Source: Hymenochaete sp. R1 (Eukaryota; Basidiomycota; Agaricomycetes; Hymenochaetales; Hymenochaetaceae). From it: a DNA stretch of 64,000 bases. Positions 10,472 through 21,860 of this stretch are shown here, piece by piece. The stretch spans positions 89,816 through 153,815 of the forward strand of contig JAFREE010000048.1 in assembly GCA_019400425.1 (NCBI GenBank). Reading direction: 5' to 3'. Within the stretch, counting starts at the first letter, position 1. Each line of letters starts with the position of its first letter. A model generated the notes under the pieces. It saw only the letters and a list, made by a program, of their open reading frames with translations, ran no database searches and was not told the origin of the DNA. The translations under genes were made by a program, and so were the position numbers.

Positions 10472-13186
10472 TCACCGCGCATTCGGGACATAACTATACG
10501 GGTATCCCGCGTACTGCGCTGGTGCCGCCGGGGCCTGAGCCTGCCCCTGACCCTGCTGTCCATACCCATACCCTCCCACACCACCAGCATACACACTCCC
10601 ATACGTATGCCCCGACCCCGAACCGGAAGAAGCACTAGCAGGCGGCGAGGGCGTATACACGAGTACAGGACCGGGGTATCCGTTGATACCGTACGCGTAC
10701 GTGTAGCTTCCTCCCGCACCTGCACTTGCTGCGCTGGCGTTGGCGGTAGGCTGAGCGTACATCTGCTGTTGTTGACTTTGTTGCTGTTGATATTGCTGCT
10801 GTGCTTGTTGTTGTTGGTACGGTTGGTGCGGCTGCGACTGGGTCTGTGACCGCGGCACGACAGGTGGGCTGACCCTCACGTATCCGTATCCCGGTCCTCG
10901 CGAGGGCTGCTGCGCAGTCCCGCTACTTGCGATACTGATGCTCCCCGACGAGCTCGAGAGGACGCTTGGGATCGTTGGGACGGCGGGCAGGCCGTGGCTG
11001 TCGACACTCTCGCTTCCCGAGTTGTCGTGCTCGCGAGCACGGCTGTGACCATGATGGGAACGTGAGTGGTGGGAAGAGACTGTGGCGGGTGGGAGGGGAG
11101 GTAAAGCAGGTGAAGTCCCGATGGGCTGTTTACGGGCGTATGGAGCTGTTGAGGGGCCGCTGTTCCCGTTTCCGTTTCCGTTAGGGGCGTATTGAGATCG
11201 AGGTTGCTGTTGATAGTATTGCTGCTGTGGAGAATGACTCGACCTATATCCACTATCCGCCTTACTATCTCCCGAACTCAGACTGCGCGTGAGATAAGCC
11301 GACGCAGCAGCTGCGATACTGGGCCTCGAGCCTCCCGAAATACCCGACGCTCCGCCCGTCGACACAGCGCGCGCGATCGCATATGGCGACGTTCGCGGAT
11401 AAATCGAGCCTTCCGTCCCCACCCCTCCGTTTGGTACCGCCGTACCAGGATGCGTGTACGACCCCGATCCCGACCCCGAGTATTGTCCGTAACCAGAGCG
11501 CATCGAGGGAGCCGCATACATGTACCCAAGCGGCCTCTCACTACCTGTGACGGCCCGATACGCCCTATACGCCTGCTTCACCCCGCCTCCAATCCCGGAA
11601 ATAGGTCTTGTCTTCGTTCGGGGCGTGCCTACTGTATAATGCAGCACCGGTCTCACCCTCGACCGAGGCTTGTACCACGACTCGTCCTTGGCATCCGCGA
11701 TCCCAGCATCCTCGCCCTCATTCTTGCTTTTCAACGCGGACGTGATCGCAAGCGTCGAGTCGCGTGCTACCTTCTCTCGCCCGCGTCCGTTCTGCGCGGG
11801 AAGGTAGTCTGATGTGATGCGAGGCGTGTCTGTGGGCACAATCATCCCTCTTGGATGGTCTGGTTCCGACGCGTTCCATGGGAGACGGGCAAGAGCGTGC
11901 AGGACTTTCGCGACAGGTGCGCCTGCACGTACGAGTTGATTTGGGTGAGAGGAGAGTGAGGCAACGTTATGTCCGACTTTGGCCTTATTTTTCGACTTTG
12001 TTTTTGACTTGGACTTCTTCGAAGACTTGATGAGAGCAGCGGCGGAGAGGGAAGGGGAAAGGGGACGGTTTGTTGCACGGGGTGTGCGGTGGAGGCTGTT
12101 TAGACGCCGTTGGATGTCGATGAGAGCTGCTCCTGAACTCGAGGTTGTCGAAGAAGCCGAATAGGAGGAAGGAGAGATGCCGATACTGTGATCATGTACG
12201 AGCGTCGTCCCTCCCCTATCATGCGTCAATGCAGTATGCTGCGCAGCAGTCGTCCCACCCATTGTTTCTGTACTCTGTCGCGACCGCAAAGACCGAGAAA
12301 GAGAGCGAGAGCGCGAGCGGCGCGAGTCGGCTGCAGTAGGTGTGAGCACTTGACCTGGCCTGACCGTCGACATAGTAGACGCCCGTCTATCTCTCTGAGC
12401 CTGCATCACCCGCCTTCGAGACGTCTCCTCGTCCGGCACGGCCAACAACCCACCGACTTTCGTCGCCTCCTCCCTCTTCTCCCTCCCAGATCCAGAGCTA
12501 GAACCAGAGCCAGACCCGTCACTCGGCGCAAGCTCCGAGTATTGCATTCTTATGCTCTCCGGCGCCGGCTGCGGGTCCCTAAACTCAAAGTCAAACGGCG
12601 GCGTGCCCGAATGGCTCTTCCTCCCACCCGGGGGTGAGCCAGTCGACGAGCTCCTCCCAATCGAGTGCGAGGCAAGATGCTGGAGCTGATTGCGCCTAAG
12701 ACTGAGTTTCTTGAGGAGGAGGGTTTTACCGCGGGAGACGGATTTGAGATTGGGCACGCGGAGATTGACATCCCAAGCGTGGGCGCGGGAGCGATATGTT
12801 GGGTCCCTGTTCCCGAACTCGACGTCTTGGCTTTCGCGGCGGATGGGTTGGGGACGGTGATATGGGCTTAGATAGGGAGTAGGGTCACCGAGGTCGACAT
12901 AGTCATTGTCGACGACCCAGTCATCGTCCCCGTCGTCTTCATGGATGTCTGCTGCTTGCCTATGATGACGGGTTGAAAGGGAAGGGGAGTTTGAGAGATG
13001 CTTGGTATTGGAGGCATCGTGTAGGTGAAGAGCACCGGGGACTGTGACTGGGGATTGAGCTGAACGTGCGCTGGGGATCATGGAGGTGAAGGGCGAAGAT
13101 GGATGAGGGAGGGAGAAAGAGAAGGCCAGTTCGTCGGACGGTCTTTCAGGCCGCGACCCATCGAGACGAATGAACGAGCGCGTCAT
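10472..13186 (-). CDS. 904-residue low-complexity conserved fungal protein (family member A)
   Basis: Function unknown. A single open frame of 904 codons runs from the ATG at 13186 to a TGA at 10472. It is rich in Ser, Gly, Pro, Tyr and Gln and likely mostly disordered. Recognisable islands, in order: an acidic-aromatic piece near residue 90 (DDDWVVDNDYVDLGDP), a basic helix-like piece (LLLKKLSLRRNQL) near 155-170, FEFRDPQPAPESIR at about 201-213, VLHALARLPWNASEPD near 420, DESWYKPRSR near 500, and a Q-rich then Gly/Tyr-rich tail ending YPYSYVPNAR. The same islands in the same order occur in the gene at 58892-61105, which supports this strand and frame over the long antisense frames here. No catalytic motif or membrane segment is seen. 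Confidence 0.8.
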   Translation of the reverse strand: MTRSFIRLDGSRPERPSDELAFSFSLPHPSSPFTSMIPSARSAQSPVTVPGALHLHDASNTKHLSNSPSLSTRHHRQAADIHEDDGDDDWVVDNDYVDLGDPTPYLSPYHRPQPIRRESQDVEFGNRDPTYRSRAHAWDVNLRVPNLKSVSRGKTLLLKKLSLRRNQLQHLASHSIGRSSSTGSPPGGRKSHSGTPPFDFEFRDPQPAPESIRMQYSELAPSDGSGSGSSSGSGREKREEATKVGGLLAVPDEETSRRRVMQAQRDRRASTMSTVRPGQVLTPTAADSRRSRSRSLSRSLRSRQSTETMGGTTAAQHTALTHDRGGTTLVHDHSIGISPSSYSASSTTSSSGAALIDIQRRLNSLHRTPRATNRPLSPSLSAAALIKSSKKSKSKTKSKNKAKVGHNVASLSSHPNQLVRAGAPVAKVLHALARLPWNASEPDHPRGMIVPTDTPRITSDYLPAQNGRGREKVARDSTLAITSALKSKNEGEDAGIADAKDESWYKPRSRVRPVLHYTVGTPRTKTRPISGIGGGVKQAYRAYRAVTGSERPLGYMYAAPSMRSGYGQYSGSGSGSYTHPGTAVPNGGVGTEGSIYPRTSPYAIARAVSTGGASGISGGSRPSIAAAASAYLTRSLSSGDSKADSGYRSSHSPQQQYYQQQPRSQYAPNGNGNGNSGPSTAPYARKQPIGTSPALPPLPPATVSSHHSRSHHGHSRAREHDNSGSESVDSHGLPAVPTIPSVLSSSSGSISIASSGTAQQPSRGPGYGYVRVSPPVVPRSQTQSQPHQPYQQQQAQQQYQQQQSQQQQMYAQPTANASAASAGAGGSYTYAYGINGYPGPVLVYTPSPPASASSGSGSGHTYGSVYAGGVGGYGYGQQGQGQAQAPAAPAQYAGYPYSYVPNAR

Positions 13187-13370
13187 GCATGGATCACACG
13201 AGGCACTCGCTTTTCACCTCAATTCGACGCATACAGCAATCTTCGCGTTCTTGAGGAATTTACACGACAACCTCCAACGACAAACGGACATCTCCTTCAT
13301 CCATTGCATTAATGTTCTCTGTCATACAAGAAACTAAAACGAAACAAGCTATCGAGATCAAAGAAAAAAG

Positions 13371-13499
13371 TGACGAGGGTGGGATTCGAACCCACGCCTG
13401 CATACGCAGATGAGAATATACTCGTAGATGTACGAGCAAGCACGACCAATGGGCCGACTAGCTTGAACCACACGCCTTAGACCACTCGGCCACCTCGCC
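13371..13499 (-). tRNA. tRNA-Leu(CAA) with an intron
   Basis: Read on the minus strand, a 7-bp acceptor stem (GGCGAGG with CCTCGTC, one G-U) encloses a D arm (GCCGAGTGGTCTAAGGC), a long class II variable arm (CTGC-GTAT-GCAG) and a perfect T arm (GTGGG TTCGAAT CCCAC). The discriminator is A and a run of six T follows (plus-strand 13364-13369), a Pol III terminator. The anticodon loop reads TTCAAG, so the anticodon is CAA. An intron of about 45 nt follows position 37 and contains GCTTG, complementary to the anticodon-side CAAGC, as expected for a pre-tRNA intron. Removing it leaves about 84 nt. The discriminator A and variable arm favour Leu over Ser. The anticodon stem has one unpaired position. 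Confidence 0.9.
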
Positions 13500-14031
13500 G
13501 ATAATTCTGTTGAGAAAAAAGTGTGTGGAGAGTGCGGATGGTCAAGAAGAGGGAGGAGGACGTGCAGCAACGTCAGCGATATCAAAGAGTGGCAGCAGCG
13601 TGTGTAGCTACATTAGTATAAGTGTAGTATACAATATGCTTGCAGTACCAGATGTGGCAGTATGAGCTTGAAATAAGGCAGAGACTAAAGAATGTGTGCT
13701 AGTTTTGCATGCCCAGGTTTATAAATTGATGCTTCTTGGGCTCCTGTCCAAGTCATGTCGCGTCTTGGCATTCTTTACGATGTTTAAGGTGCCCGGGTCG
13801 TTATGGAAGATACACAAGAGCGAGGCGCGTGCAGTGCCAGCGATTGAACGCCCAGGGAGGAGAACTGAGAAAGCGGGGCAGGAAGGAAACCACGATTTTA
13901 TTTTTCAAGTAAAGGTACTTTCCATTAGTCAGTCCTAGTACTTCAACACAGACTATACTTGAACCCTTGCCCCCTCTCTGGATTTAAATGACTTCCTCCC
14001 GATCCCAGTTTCCAGATTTCAAGCCGTCGCA
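13500..14031. other. Intergenic between tRNA-Leu and the Cys-rich membrane protein gene
   Basis: No convincing coding frame, RNA gene or repeat. It contains the upstream flank of the tRNA gene, whose promoter boxes are internal, and the 3' flank of the gene ending at 14032. Confidence 0.4.
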
Positions 14032-15649
14032 TCATTTTCGCTTATCCACATACGACTGGGACTGTGAGAACGAAGCCTTACTAGCGCGCTGTGCAGCAGC
14101 CGTATGCAGAGATATGATCGAGGCGCGGAGGCTACGAAGGTCGAAGTATTGGTTTTAGATCTATGTATGGAGGATTGAATGAGATGCGTATACCTTGTTT
14201 GTTCATGATAGTATTCCAATAGCTCGTAATACTTCTCCATCCGGTGTCGTTTGTGTGTAAGAGCGAGGAACGTGCAGATCGTCACGATAGCTAATGGAGA
14301 ACGTATGCAGATAGTTTGAACGTCAGATCACGGAAATAAAAGGGGAAGTGAAGCGATTTGCGCACCAATAAGGACGGACATAACCGTCAAGCCGTATTCC
14401 CAAGGCTTGATCTTCGAAGGCTGCCCGGGCGGTTCACTACATACGTTTGCCGTCGTATGACAATATTGCTAGTGGAGAACAAAACGTAGACGTTGATCCC
14501 GAAGGAGTCTTCAGTCAGCGCAACTCGAGGAAGGGAAGAAGGAAAGAGACTCACAGACCGACACTCCCTATCCTCCCCACACGACTCCCCAAGCACTTTC
14601 ATAACCTCACACAACCCCGAGCTCGCCCCACAATACAACCACGGCCACGCCTCCTTCCGACAATTATCCCTTGACACCGACACGTTGTACGCTCCCCGCC
14701 CCGCCCCCGCGTTCGCGTCCGGACTACCATCCGAATCCGAACCGGAATTACGATTAAACCCAGTATACGTCGTATGTTCGCGTACGCACTGCATCCCGAG
14801 CGTGATATTTGCGAGCATGCAGGTCCCGCCGAGACAGGCGGCGTGGACAGGGACGAGGGCGGCGAGGTTCCAGTTCTTGTTGGCGTTCTTGCCTAAGGAA
14901 GATGCGTTCGCCCCGTTCGTCTCGTTTAAAGATGTAGTCGAGCCTGACGTCGCGAGAAGTGATCCAGACGAAGGGGATAGGAAGGGGCTTGCACATTGGT
15001 AGTCCCTGTCGAGGTCGCATGTCTCTCCGGGCTGTCGGAACGGTAGGCACGAAGCGCCAGAGTCGGGACAAAATGAGGTCTGGGGATCGCATGTGGGGGG
15101 AAAGTCTTCGCCTGGGGCGAAACCAAAGGGGAACTCGGAGGTGCGGCAGCGGCGTCTGGTGCACGTTCCAGTTCCAGTTCCAGTTTCAGCGTCCGTTTGG
15201 TTTTGATTTTGGTTCGAGGTTGAGGATGTCGATGTCGACCTCGAGGAAGTGCTGGAAGATTGAGCTGAGGATGTCGATTGCTCGTCTTTGAACGCACGTC
15301 TGTCCATGTCCGCCGTCCCAGGCCCGTCACTGGCGCTCGCGCTCGCCGTCAAACTAAATGTCTCCGTCTCCGTCCCCGTTCCTGTCCCGTTCCCCGCCCC
15401 CGCTTCCGGATCCGAAGCACTCGAGTTCCCACCCATCGCGCAAAATGCCCTATCATCGCAATCCGAGAGCCATCGTCTTGACGAGGCGTCCACTCGATCA
15501 TTCGCAGTCGAGCAAGAGCCGCCTTCTGTAATTGTACCTGCCTGGACCGTGATTTGGCTTGAGAAGAGGCCCGTGAGTGTGTTGAGAAGAAGAATAAAGA
15601 TGATGTGAGAGCGGATGCCTGGATAAAGTCGTCGGTGAGTGTGCATCAT
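14032..15649 (-). CDS. Cys-rich secreted-pathway protein with one C-terminal membrane span
   Basis: Unrecognised function; probably a type I plasma-membrane or vacuolar protein. The first ATG is 15649 (another at 15646). The N-terminus has a hydrophobic signal-like stretch (IIFILLLNTLTGLF). Exon 1 (14555-15649) encodes a lumenal part with paired cysteines (CDPQTSFCPDSGASCLPF, GETCDLDRDYQC, CLGGTCMLANITLGMQC, WLYCGASSGLCEVM) interrupted by Ser/Thr/Gly-rich, probably glycosylated linkers. The next exon gives CSEPPGQPSKIKPWEYGL, then a hydrophobic span TVMSVLI-AIVTICTFLAL split by an intron, followed by the basic stop-transfer segment THKRHRMEKYYELLEYYHEQT. The last exon ends QSYVDKRK at 14032. 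Four exons are inferred. No enzymatic motif is seen. Confidence 0.78.
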
Positions 15650-16719
15650 GCAAATCTAATGCCAAAGTTTGAGTCGGCACAGACGGAGGAACAGGTTGCA
15701 GATGTGGGGCTTCTTGGACTTTGAATTCATGCTGGAACGTTGTGCGAGCTCGAAACGGTCAGCCGCATAGTATGACCTATGCCCAAGTTCTTGTCCGACC
15801 TGGTTTGGTCAAATATCATATGTCCCAGTTCGTATCCCAATGGTCCGTGCTGTGATTGAGATTCTGTCCTGAAATAAGACCTCCATCCCGCTGCCGTCGT
15901 TACTACGCAGAGGCGGGTTGATCCTGTTCGTGAAGAAACCAGATAATAAAAACTTGATGTCTTGCGGGGCAGCCGTGGCAGTACAATCTCAAAGGTCAAG
16001 AGCTTCACACAGCTAGCATGCTCCAATATCGTACGCAAGAAAATCTACCAAAGCGACCTTTCCCTCGAGCCATTCCTTCTGTTTACCTGTTAGTATCCTC
16101 GCCGTTGGCGCACAGACAGAAAAGAAAGTGCGCACCATAATACTAGCGGTACGTTCGATCGCGGCCGGATTTCAATAGTATTCCAAACCAATAGATCGAA
16201 AGCCAGAGTCGAAGTTGTTCTAATACGAGTCAAGTGATTAATTGACACTTTCTTATCGGTTTGTAGTGTACCAGCCACAAGAGCGTTAGCCGCATGCGTA
16301 CGTTGTGCAAGTGCAACAACACGTAGACTTAGTTGAGGAACGAAACATCATGATGATGGTCCGAATATGAGCAGCAATTGCAGACAAAACTGGACGCGAA
16401 TCATCAGGTTCTCAAGCAGGACATCCGCGGCAACACGCTTCGCAAGTTTGACGAATGCGACGCTGGCTTCATGCTTTTTCTTCAAATTGAGGACTGTTCT
16501 ACGACTCATCCGGTCTAAACATTTAGATAATTTCGTCCTTTACAAAAAGCAGCTTGATCTCGACAGAATATCATATATGTCGCGCATACACATACACAGC
16601 ATGAGGTGTGAAGGAGGCCGAAGCCCAAATGAAAACATGAAGTACATGTAAGTACGAAATAGCCATTTTTAATTCCGTTGCACGAGCTCCGCCATCTGCG
16701 ACGAAGGGTCGGAAGTTGC
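15650..16719. other. Intergenic, about 1 kb, nothing recognised
   Basis: The frames 15727-16038 (-), 16367-16651 (+) and 16515-16730 (-) show no family features, and the last overlaps the uL4 3' UTR. The segment likely holds the 5' flank of the Cys-rich gene and the 3' flank of the ribosomal gene. Confidence 0.4.
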
Positions 16720-18005
16720 TCAAGGAGCAAAGAGGGTGGAGATGAAGGGTTCGCTTGCAGACTTGCCGCCCTTCTTAGGCTTCTTCTGCTTCTTGATGCG
16801 TTCCTGCTTGACTAAAAGTCATAAAAAGGTCAGACAATTCCTTGAAACTGAAGCTCCATAAGTAAAAAGGCACTTACGCAACTCCTGCCTGCGCAGGGTC
16901 TTTGCATACGGGTTGAGACGGAACAACACCAACTTGTTCTTGAGCGGGTTCTTGTGCTGCGTCCACGGACGACGCGTGATCTTCGCATTCGCGGGGCGAA
17001 CTACGCTCTGTATCTCCGTGCTGTTAATCAACCTTGTCACATCCGGATTCGAGATCTTCGCAGTCGGGAGGAAGTAATCTTTCTTCTGCGCGCTCGCCAC
17101 GTCGAACGTGCCGAACACTTCGTCAAGCTTCGCAAATGCAGCCTCGGTCCAGATAACGAAGCGGCCGAGGTGCCCACCGGGAGCGAGTTGGAGGACGTTG
17201 AGGCGGGAGACATTGACGACTTCGACTCCAGGGAGGTTGCGGAAGGCACGGACAATACCGTTGTCCTCGGCATAGACAACGAGCGGGCCACGACGTTGAC
17301 GATGGCGGCGGTTGCGCAATTTGCCCTTACCAGCACGCACTTTACGAGAAGACGACACTTTCTTGACGTCGGTGTACGCGCCAAGGGCGTTCAAGAGCGT
17401 GACAGCCTCCTTCGTCTTACTGATGCTCTCAACAGAAGAGGCAACAACGAGTGGGACCTCCTCAACCTGCTCGATACGGTGACCACGCGCCAGGACGAGT
17501 GCTGGGAGTGCCGAAGCCGCGAGGGCGGACACCACGGCGAAACGGCGCTGGTTCTGGTTGACCTTGACGTGCCAGCGGCGCCAGACCTTGGTGGGCGCGA
17601 ACATGCGACCTCCACGACACATATTTCCGAAGGCACCCTGGCCAGAACGGTGGGTTCCCGAGCCGCCAACGCGCGGAATACGGGCGACAGCTCGACCCGT
17701 ACCCCAGGACTCTGCACTCGTTTGGTGACCCGCCTTTTCGCTGACGGCGTACGGCTGGCGCTTGTTCTTTGCAATGCTCTCTGGGAGGTCATTACAGCTG
17801 GCAATTTTATGTTATAGATTTATGTCTAACGTACTGTGCACTTGCTGAACGACGTCAAGTCGGATGGGCGCCGTGAGTACGGCGGGCAAAGGGAGAGAGG
17901 ACGAAGCCTCTGCAATACCAATGAGAACTACAGTAATATTTCCAGCTGCCTGCAATACGCACCTCCAGAAGCAGAGCGCACGTTTACGGTCGGTCTTGAG
18001 GCCAT
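16720..18005 (-). CDS. RPL4: 60S ribosomal protein L4 (uL4)
   Basis: Large-subunit protein whose long loop lines the peptide exit tunnel. Exons on the minus strand are 17963-18005, 17835-17909, 16878-17780 and 16720-16811, giving 370 codons plus stop, the usual size for a fungal uL4. The start MASRPTVNV is at 18005. Exon 2 gives [18 protein letters not shown]. Exon 3 gives [40 protein letters not shown], the [18 protein letters not shown] loop, WRRWHVKVN, and the C-terminal lobe [14 protein letters not shown]. The last exon ends in a lysine-rich tail and LFAP. The acceptor before KSIAKNK was chosen over a nearby AG because only it restores the family sequence. The 287-codon plus-strand frame over this gene is its shadow. 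Confidence 0.97.
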
Positions 18006-19013
18006 TCTTGTCGTTGTCGTTGCTGATATTTGGCGATGTCGCGCTCACGAGCAAGTTTCCTGTCGATAAGTCAAAGCCGATTCCGTCCAAAAGCGGTAAG
18101 TACTATACAGTGCGCTTTTAATAGTAGGTGATACCCACGCCGTCACGTGCAAAATAAAAATGAAACAAGCGATCAAAGCATCAAATCTGCATCATCTCCG
18201 ATTCTCGCGACGCGTTCCCCGATCATTCTCGATTACTTTATTACTCCGCAGTCTCGTAATTCATCGTACCGACATGCCTGTTTTGGAAAGCGAGAGGGAA
18301 GTTCACCGAAGGCAGCCGCCAGAATGAGCCATGCGAGACGCTTCATTGGACAGAAGGCCAGAGACGAGTCGGGAGTTGTTCGCAAAGAAAGGCTAGCAAG
18401 GGACAGAAACGACTAACATTTACTAAGGAAACGCGCTTGTTTGTGTGAAAGATATTGACAACGAGGCGAATGTCCGGAAGCGGGTTGGCCAAGAGAACGA
18501 AAAGATGGGGAATTTCTCGGCATCACCGTATCGAATCTTACGTTGTCTTGGATGGTCACACTCAAAAATTTTAGACCAATGCGGCGATTGATGCCTCACG
18601 CACATGCTCCGATGAGAGTACAAGAAAGACTGACGATGTCCAACGAGTGGAAAAAGACAAGACGACGAGTAGCGACTGGACTGAGGAGTCAACGAGAAGC
18701 GAAAGGGTGGGATCTAGGCCAAGACTGAATAGTCACAGCATCCGAATCCGAAAGCGGCGTGACGGGAGAAGGAACTCAGGAAGGTTGTTGAGGCTGACCC
18801 AAAACGTACAAAAGCGCGCCGGCGTTCGAATTCCTTGCTCTTTTCATCCCCCCTCTCCTGCCTCTTCCCCTTCACCTTCATCAGAGCTCGAGCGTGTGGC
18901 CCCTTTTCCACCCCTCTCTCAATCTTACAGATTATTTAGCCTCACAGCTATTTTTCAAGTCGTTCGTTACACATATCTACTCTAGCCACCCACTTCTATA
19001 CTCTCCATTCAGA
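18006..19013. promoter_or_regulatory. Divergent upstream region of uL4 and the GPI-type glycoprotein gene
   Basis: About 1 kb between divergent ATGs at 18005 (-) and 19014 (+). The stretch just before 19014 is pyrimidine-rich (18840-19010), typical of a strongly expressed fungal promoter or 5' UTR. The open frames inside it have no recognisable features. Confidence 0.45.
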
Positions 19014-20341
19014 ATGCCCAGCCTTTCTCTGTCCCCTCTCGTAGTCGCCGCCGCGGTCGCCCTCTCAGTCAGCGCCCAGCAGAGCACTTTCCCTGCTACC
19101 CCTTTGGCCAGCAAGCACTACGCATACTCTGATATCGTGCGTCGATTTTTTAAATCTTTATTTTTCACATTTGATATTCAGTTTGTTCCTGACTCGTACT
19201 ACTCCCGATTTAATAGCCATACCAAGTCGACACCGACACCAATCTCATTCGTGGCACTCAGCACGGCTTTAACAAGTGCAACGGAACCACGGAAAATCAG
19301 GATTCGCTCTGCCAAACATCCTTCCTCAACCACATTGATGGTTCGTGTTTTCCTGCATCTGCCACTTACCCGATGTAATCGGCTAACGGCGTATTATCCC
19401 CTTTCAGACTTCTGCTTGTGGGCTCCCGGCGAGAAGGACTCGCTGATTGCTGATACGGAGGGAGAAGAAGTTGCATGGTGTACCAAGCCCGGACATGGAA
19501 GCCGTATTATTCCTCCTGGTGCCCTCCAGGGTGTTCAGTACATGCGCACACCCGACTATGTCCAAGTCGTAGGTTTCATCGATCAGTCCAAGATCAACAT
19601 CCAGGAAGGTGACTACGGAGGGGAGCTCGACCCGCACGGTGCTGACCTTCGTGGCAACCCCATGGGCGGTCTTGTCTATTCCAATATCTTCGGTGACAAC
19701 AGTGGAAACAACGATAGCTACACGCAGGTCATTGAATGGCACAAGTAAGCGTTGCGTGATTAACTTGGAAGTGATACTGGAGCTCATTCATTCGCAGCTT
19801 CATGGGCGGTTCGTTCTTCTGCTTCAAAGCCTGTGACCCGGCTGGCCAGCACGCTGCTGATTACTGCCAGCACATCTTCGATCGTATTGGCTGCGCCTAC
19901 AACGCACCGAATGCTGCCCAGAACGGCACTTTCGAAGTCTGCAAGGGTGACAACCAGGACTTCCCAGGTGTCTACACTCAGGATGGTCAGGTCGTAACAT
20001 ACACCCAGCCCGCCGAGTCCCTTGGCGCCATCACTACCATGCCTTATCAGCCCAAGGTCCCCGCGTCCTCTGAGTGCACAACCTACGCTTCATCAGACCT
20101 CTACTCCGCTGCGGCTTCTCTCTTCGCGTCTGGCTCTGCAACTGGCAGTGCTTCGGGCTCCCACGCCACTGGCTCAGGATCTGGCTCAACTGCCTCCCGT
20201 TCAGGCAGTGGTTCAGGTGCTCAATCCACGAGCGGTAACGCGAGCTCTGCTGGTCTGACCGCCACACGATCGAACGGTGCCGCTGCAGGCGCTGCAATCG
20301 CGTTCATGGGTATGTTGGGAGCTGCTGCTGCGATGTTGTAA
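19014..20341 (+). CDS. Secreted GPI-type glycoprotein, macrophage-activating-glycoprotein-like
   Basis: Resembles a basidiomycete family annotated after the Cryptococcus macrophage activating glycoprotein; probably a wall or surface protein of unknown biochemical role. Exons are 19014-19136, 19217-19340, 19408-19744 and 19798-20341, giving 375 codons plus stop. Residues 1-20 form a signal peptide (LVVAAAVALSVSA). The body has the conserved order GTQHGFNKCNGTTENQDS, DFCLWAPGE, VAWCTKPGHGSRIIPPGAL, YVQVVGFIDQSKINIQEGDY, GGELDPHGADLRGNPMGGL, VIEWHNFMGGSFFCFKACDP, CQHIFDRIGCAYNAPN and NQDFPGVYT. The C-terminus is a Ser/Gly/Thr-rich stalk followed by a hydrophobic tail (AAIAFMGMLGAAAAML), which suggests a GPI anchor. 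The upstream ATG-less extension to 18894 is not used. Confidence 0.88.
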
Positions 20342-21860
20342 TCGCGATGATGCCTTTCGTTCTAAAAAATATTGGATAATTTTCTTTTTTCCTGCATTAC
20401 AACGTAGTTGCATATGGACTCGAGGTAGCCATCATGTGTTCCTTGTTTCGTATGTTCCCTTCGTAGTCTTCTGTTTTAACGAAAGCGCACGCGATCGTGC
20501 ACGTCCCGTCCCGAGTGTCCCTCGACCGAATGTTTCGAATGCCCTGGTCCGATCCCGATCACATCCTTGTCGTACTTCGACCGCCACTACTATCTGATAT
20601 ATACCATCATCTCGCACATCACAGAGACTTTTCTTTACCTTTTTAATTTCTCTCGTTCCTTTTCTCTTTCTCGATTGCTGGGTCTTGATTCTTTTTGTTT
20701 TCCTTCCGATGGAGGAAGGGGAGAGTAATAGCTCGTAATGGCATGGAATTTCTTAAGGGTTTCGGGATTCGCTGAATGGTCGAAATAAGGTTTCTTCGAC
20801 AGGCTCGGGAGATGATCTAAAAATGTCTGTTCGCGAATTTCACGTGATATTTCCGGTGCTTACTGATTTTGAAATCGAAATCCTTCTGGGAACTCGGGTT
20901 CTCTCCCTTTCTTTGTTGTCTCTGTCTGGGCACTTCGAAACAACGATTTGTGTGTGGGTGAGAAAGAAGAAAAATATGATGTAATGTAACGGATTGTGAG
21001 CTTCAGGCCCAAAGTACGAGCGCACGAGTGAATGATCATGATGTCGACTATCATGATTGTTGTCGCTCGACGTTCGAATGCTCCAGGTTTGGTCGTGAAT
21101 AAAAGAGATTTAACGCATTGATGTGTCATACGGGAGTCATCTCCCCTTTTAGCCGGTATCATTGACGGGAAACGGGCGTGGTGCGAGTTTCGAACTTTTG
21201 AAATATGCTTGACGTTAACATTTATTCATCGATCTTCTTGTTGGCTTGAATTCTAGATTGACTGCACCCCCGAAGGGTACTCGGTGGATCCTTAGTATGG
21301 AAGTGACTGTGGCAAACTGCCAATTTTGCCGCTCCGAGTCGTCGCCGCTTTGGTCGCTCAGGCTGCTGTCCACCCAAAGAGCTACTGAAGCTATTGCTTC
21401 AGGAAAGGGTAAACAACGTCGATTCGGACTTGAACTGGGACTTGGAGACCTGGGACATGCGCTACCCTTGGAGGAATAGACTGTTTCCGCAAGAAATCAT
21501 CGACTCCATATCATTGATTATTGAATGGAAAGAATCCCTAAATTTCGAGAGACTTTTGCGCGTATATGGATGGTCATTCTGGGAATTTCTGGTGTCAATC
21601 GAATAATGCGTCTGCTGCGAGTTATCGAATCTCCTTCCGTTTCAATACCCGCAACTAGTCGGTGGCGGGAGTGGCGTGTGGGCCAGTAGGAGGAATCAGC
21701 GCAAAAGGTCAGCTTGTATAAGTGTATAAAAGGGCTCAGCGAATGCCGAGCGATTTATACCATCCCAAGTCTTTCTTCGCTCGCTCTAGTGACTTCCAGC
21801 TTATTGGTACAGTACGTCTTTCTATCCCGAGTCTCTTCACGGATTGCTAACTGGAGGCAG
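20342..21860. other. Intergenic, 1.5 kb, nothing recognised
   Basis: It follows the glycoprotein gene and precedes a small gene on the same strand. Frames such as 20840-21025 (-), 21246-21479 (+) and 21394-21606 (+) carry no features I can name. A pyrimidine-rich stretch at 20620-20710 is probably part of the 3' UTR. Confidence 0.4.

Noticed and set aside
10229..10849. Plus-strand frame of 206 codons and neighbours over 10.2-12.9 kb
   Set aside because: Antisense to the 904-residue gene, whose frame is supported by its relative at 58892-61105; the plus frames are Arg/Thr-rich shadows.
14754..15330. Overlapping frames inside the Cys-rich gene
   Set aside because: Alternative-frame shadows; only the 15649 frame keeps the paired-cysteine pattern and splices into the membrane span.
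16954..17817. 287-codon plus-strand frame
   Set aside because: It lies antisense over the conserved uL4 exon; its openness reflects codon bias of the ribosomal gene.
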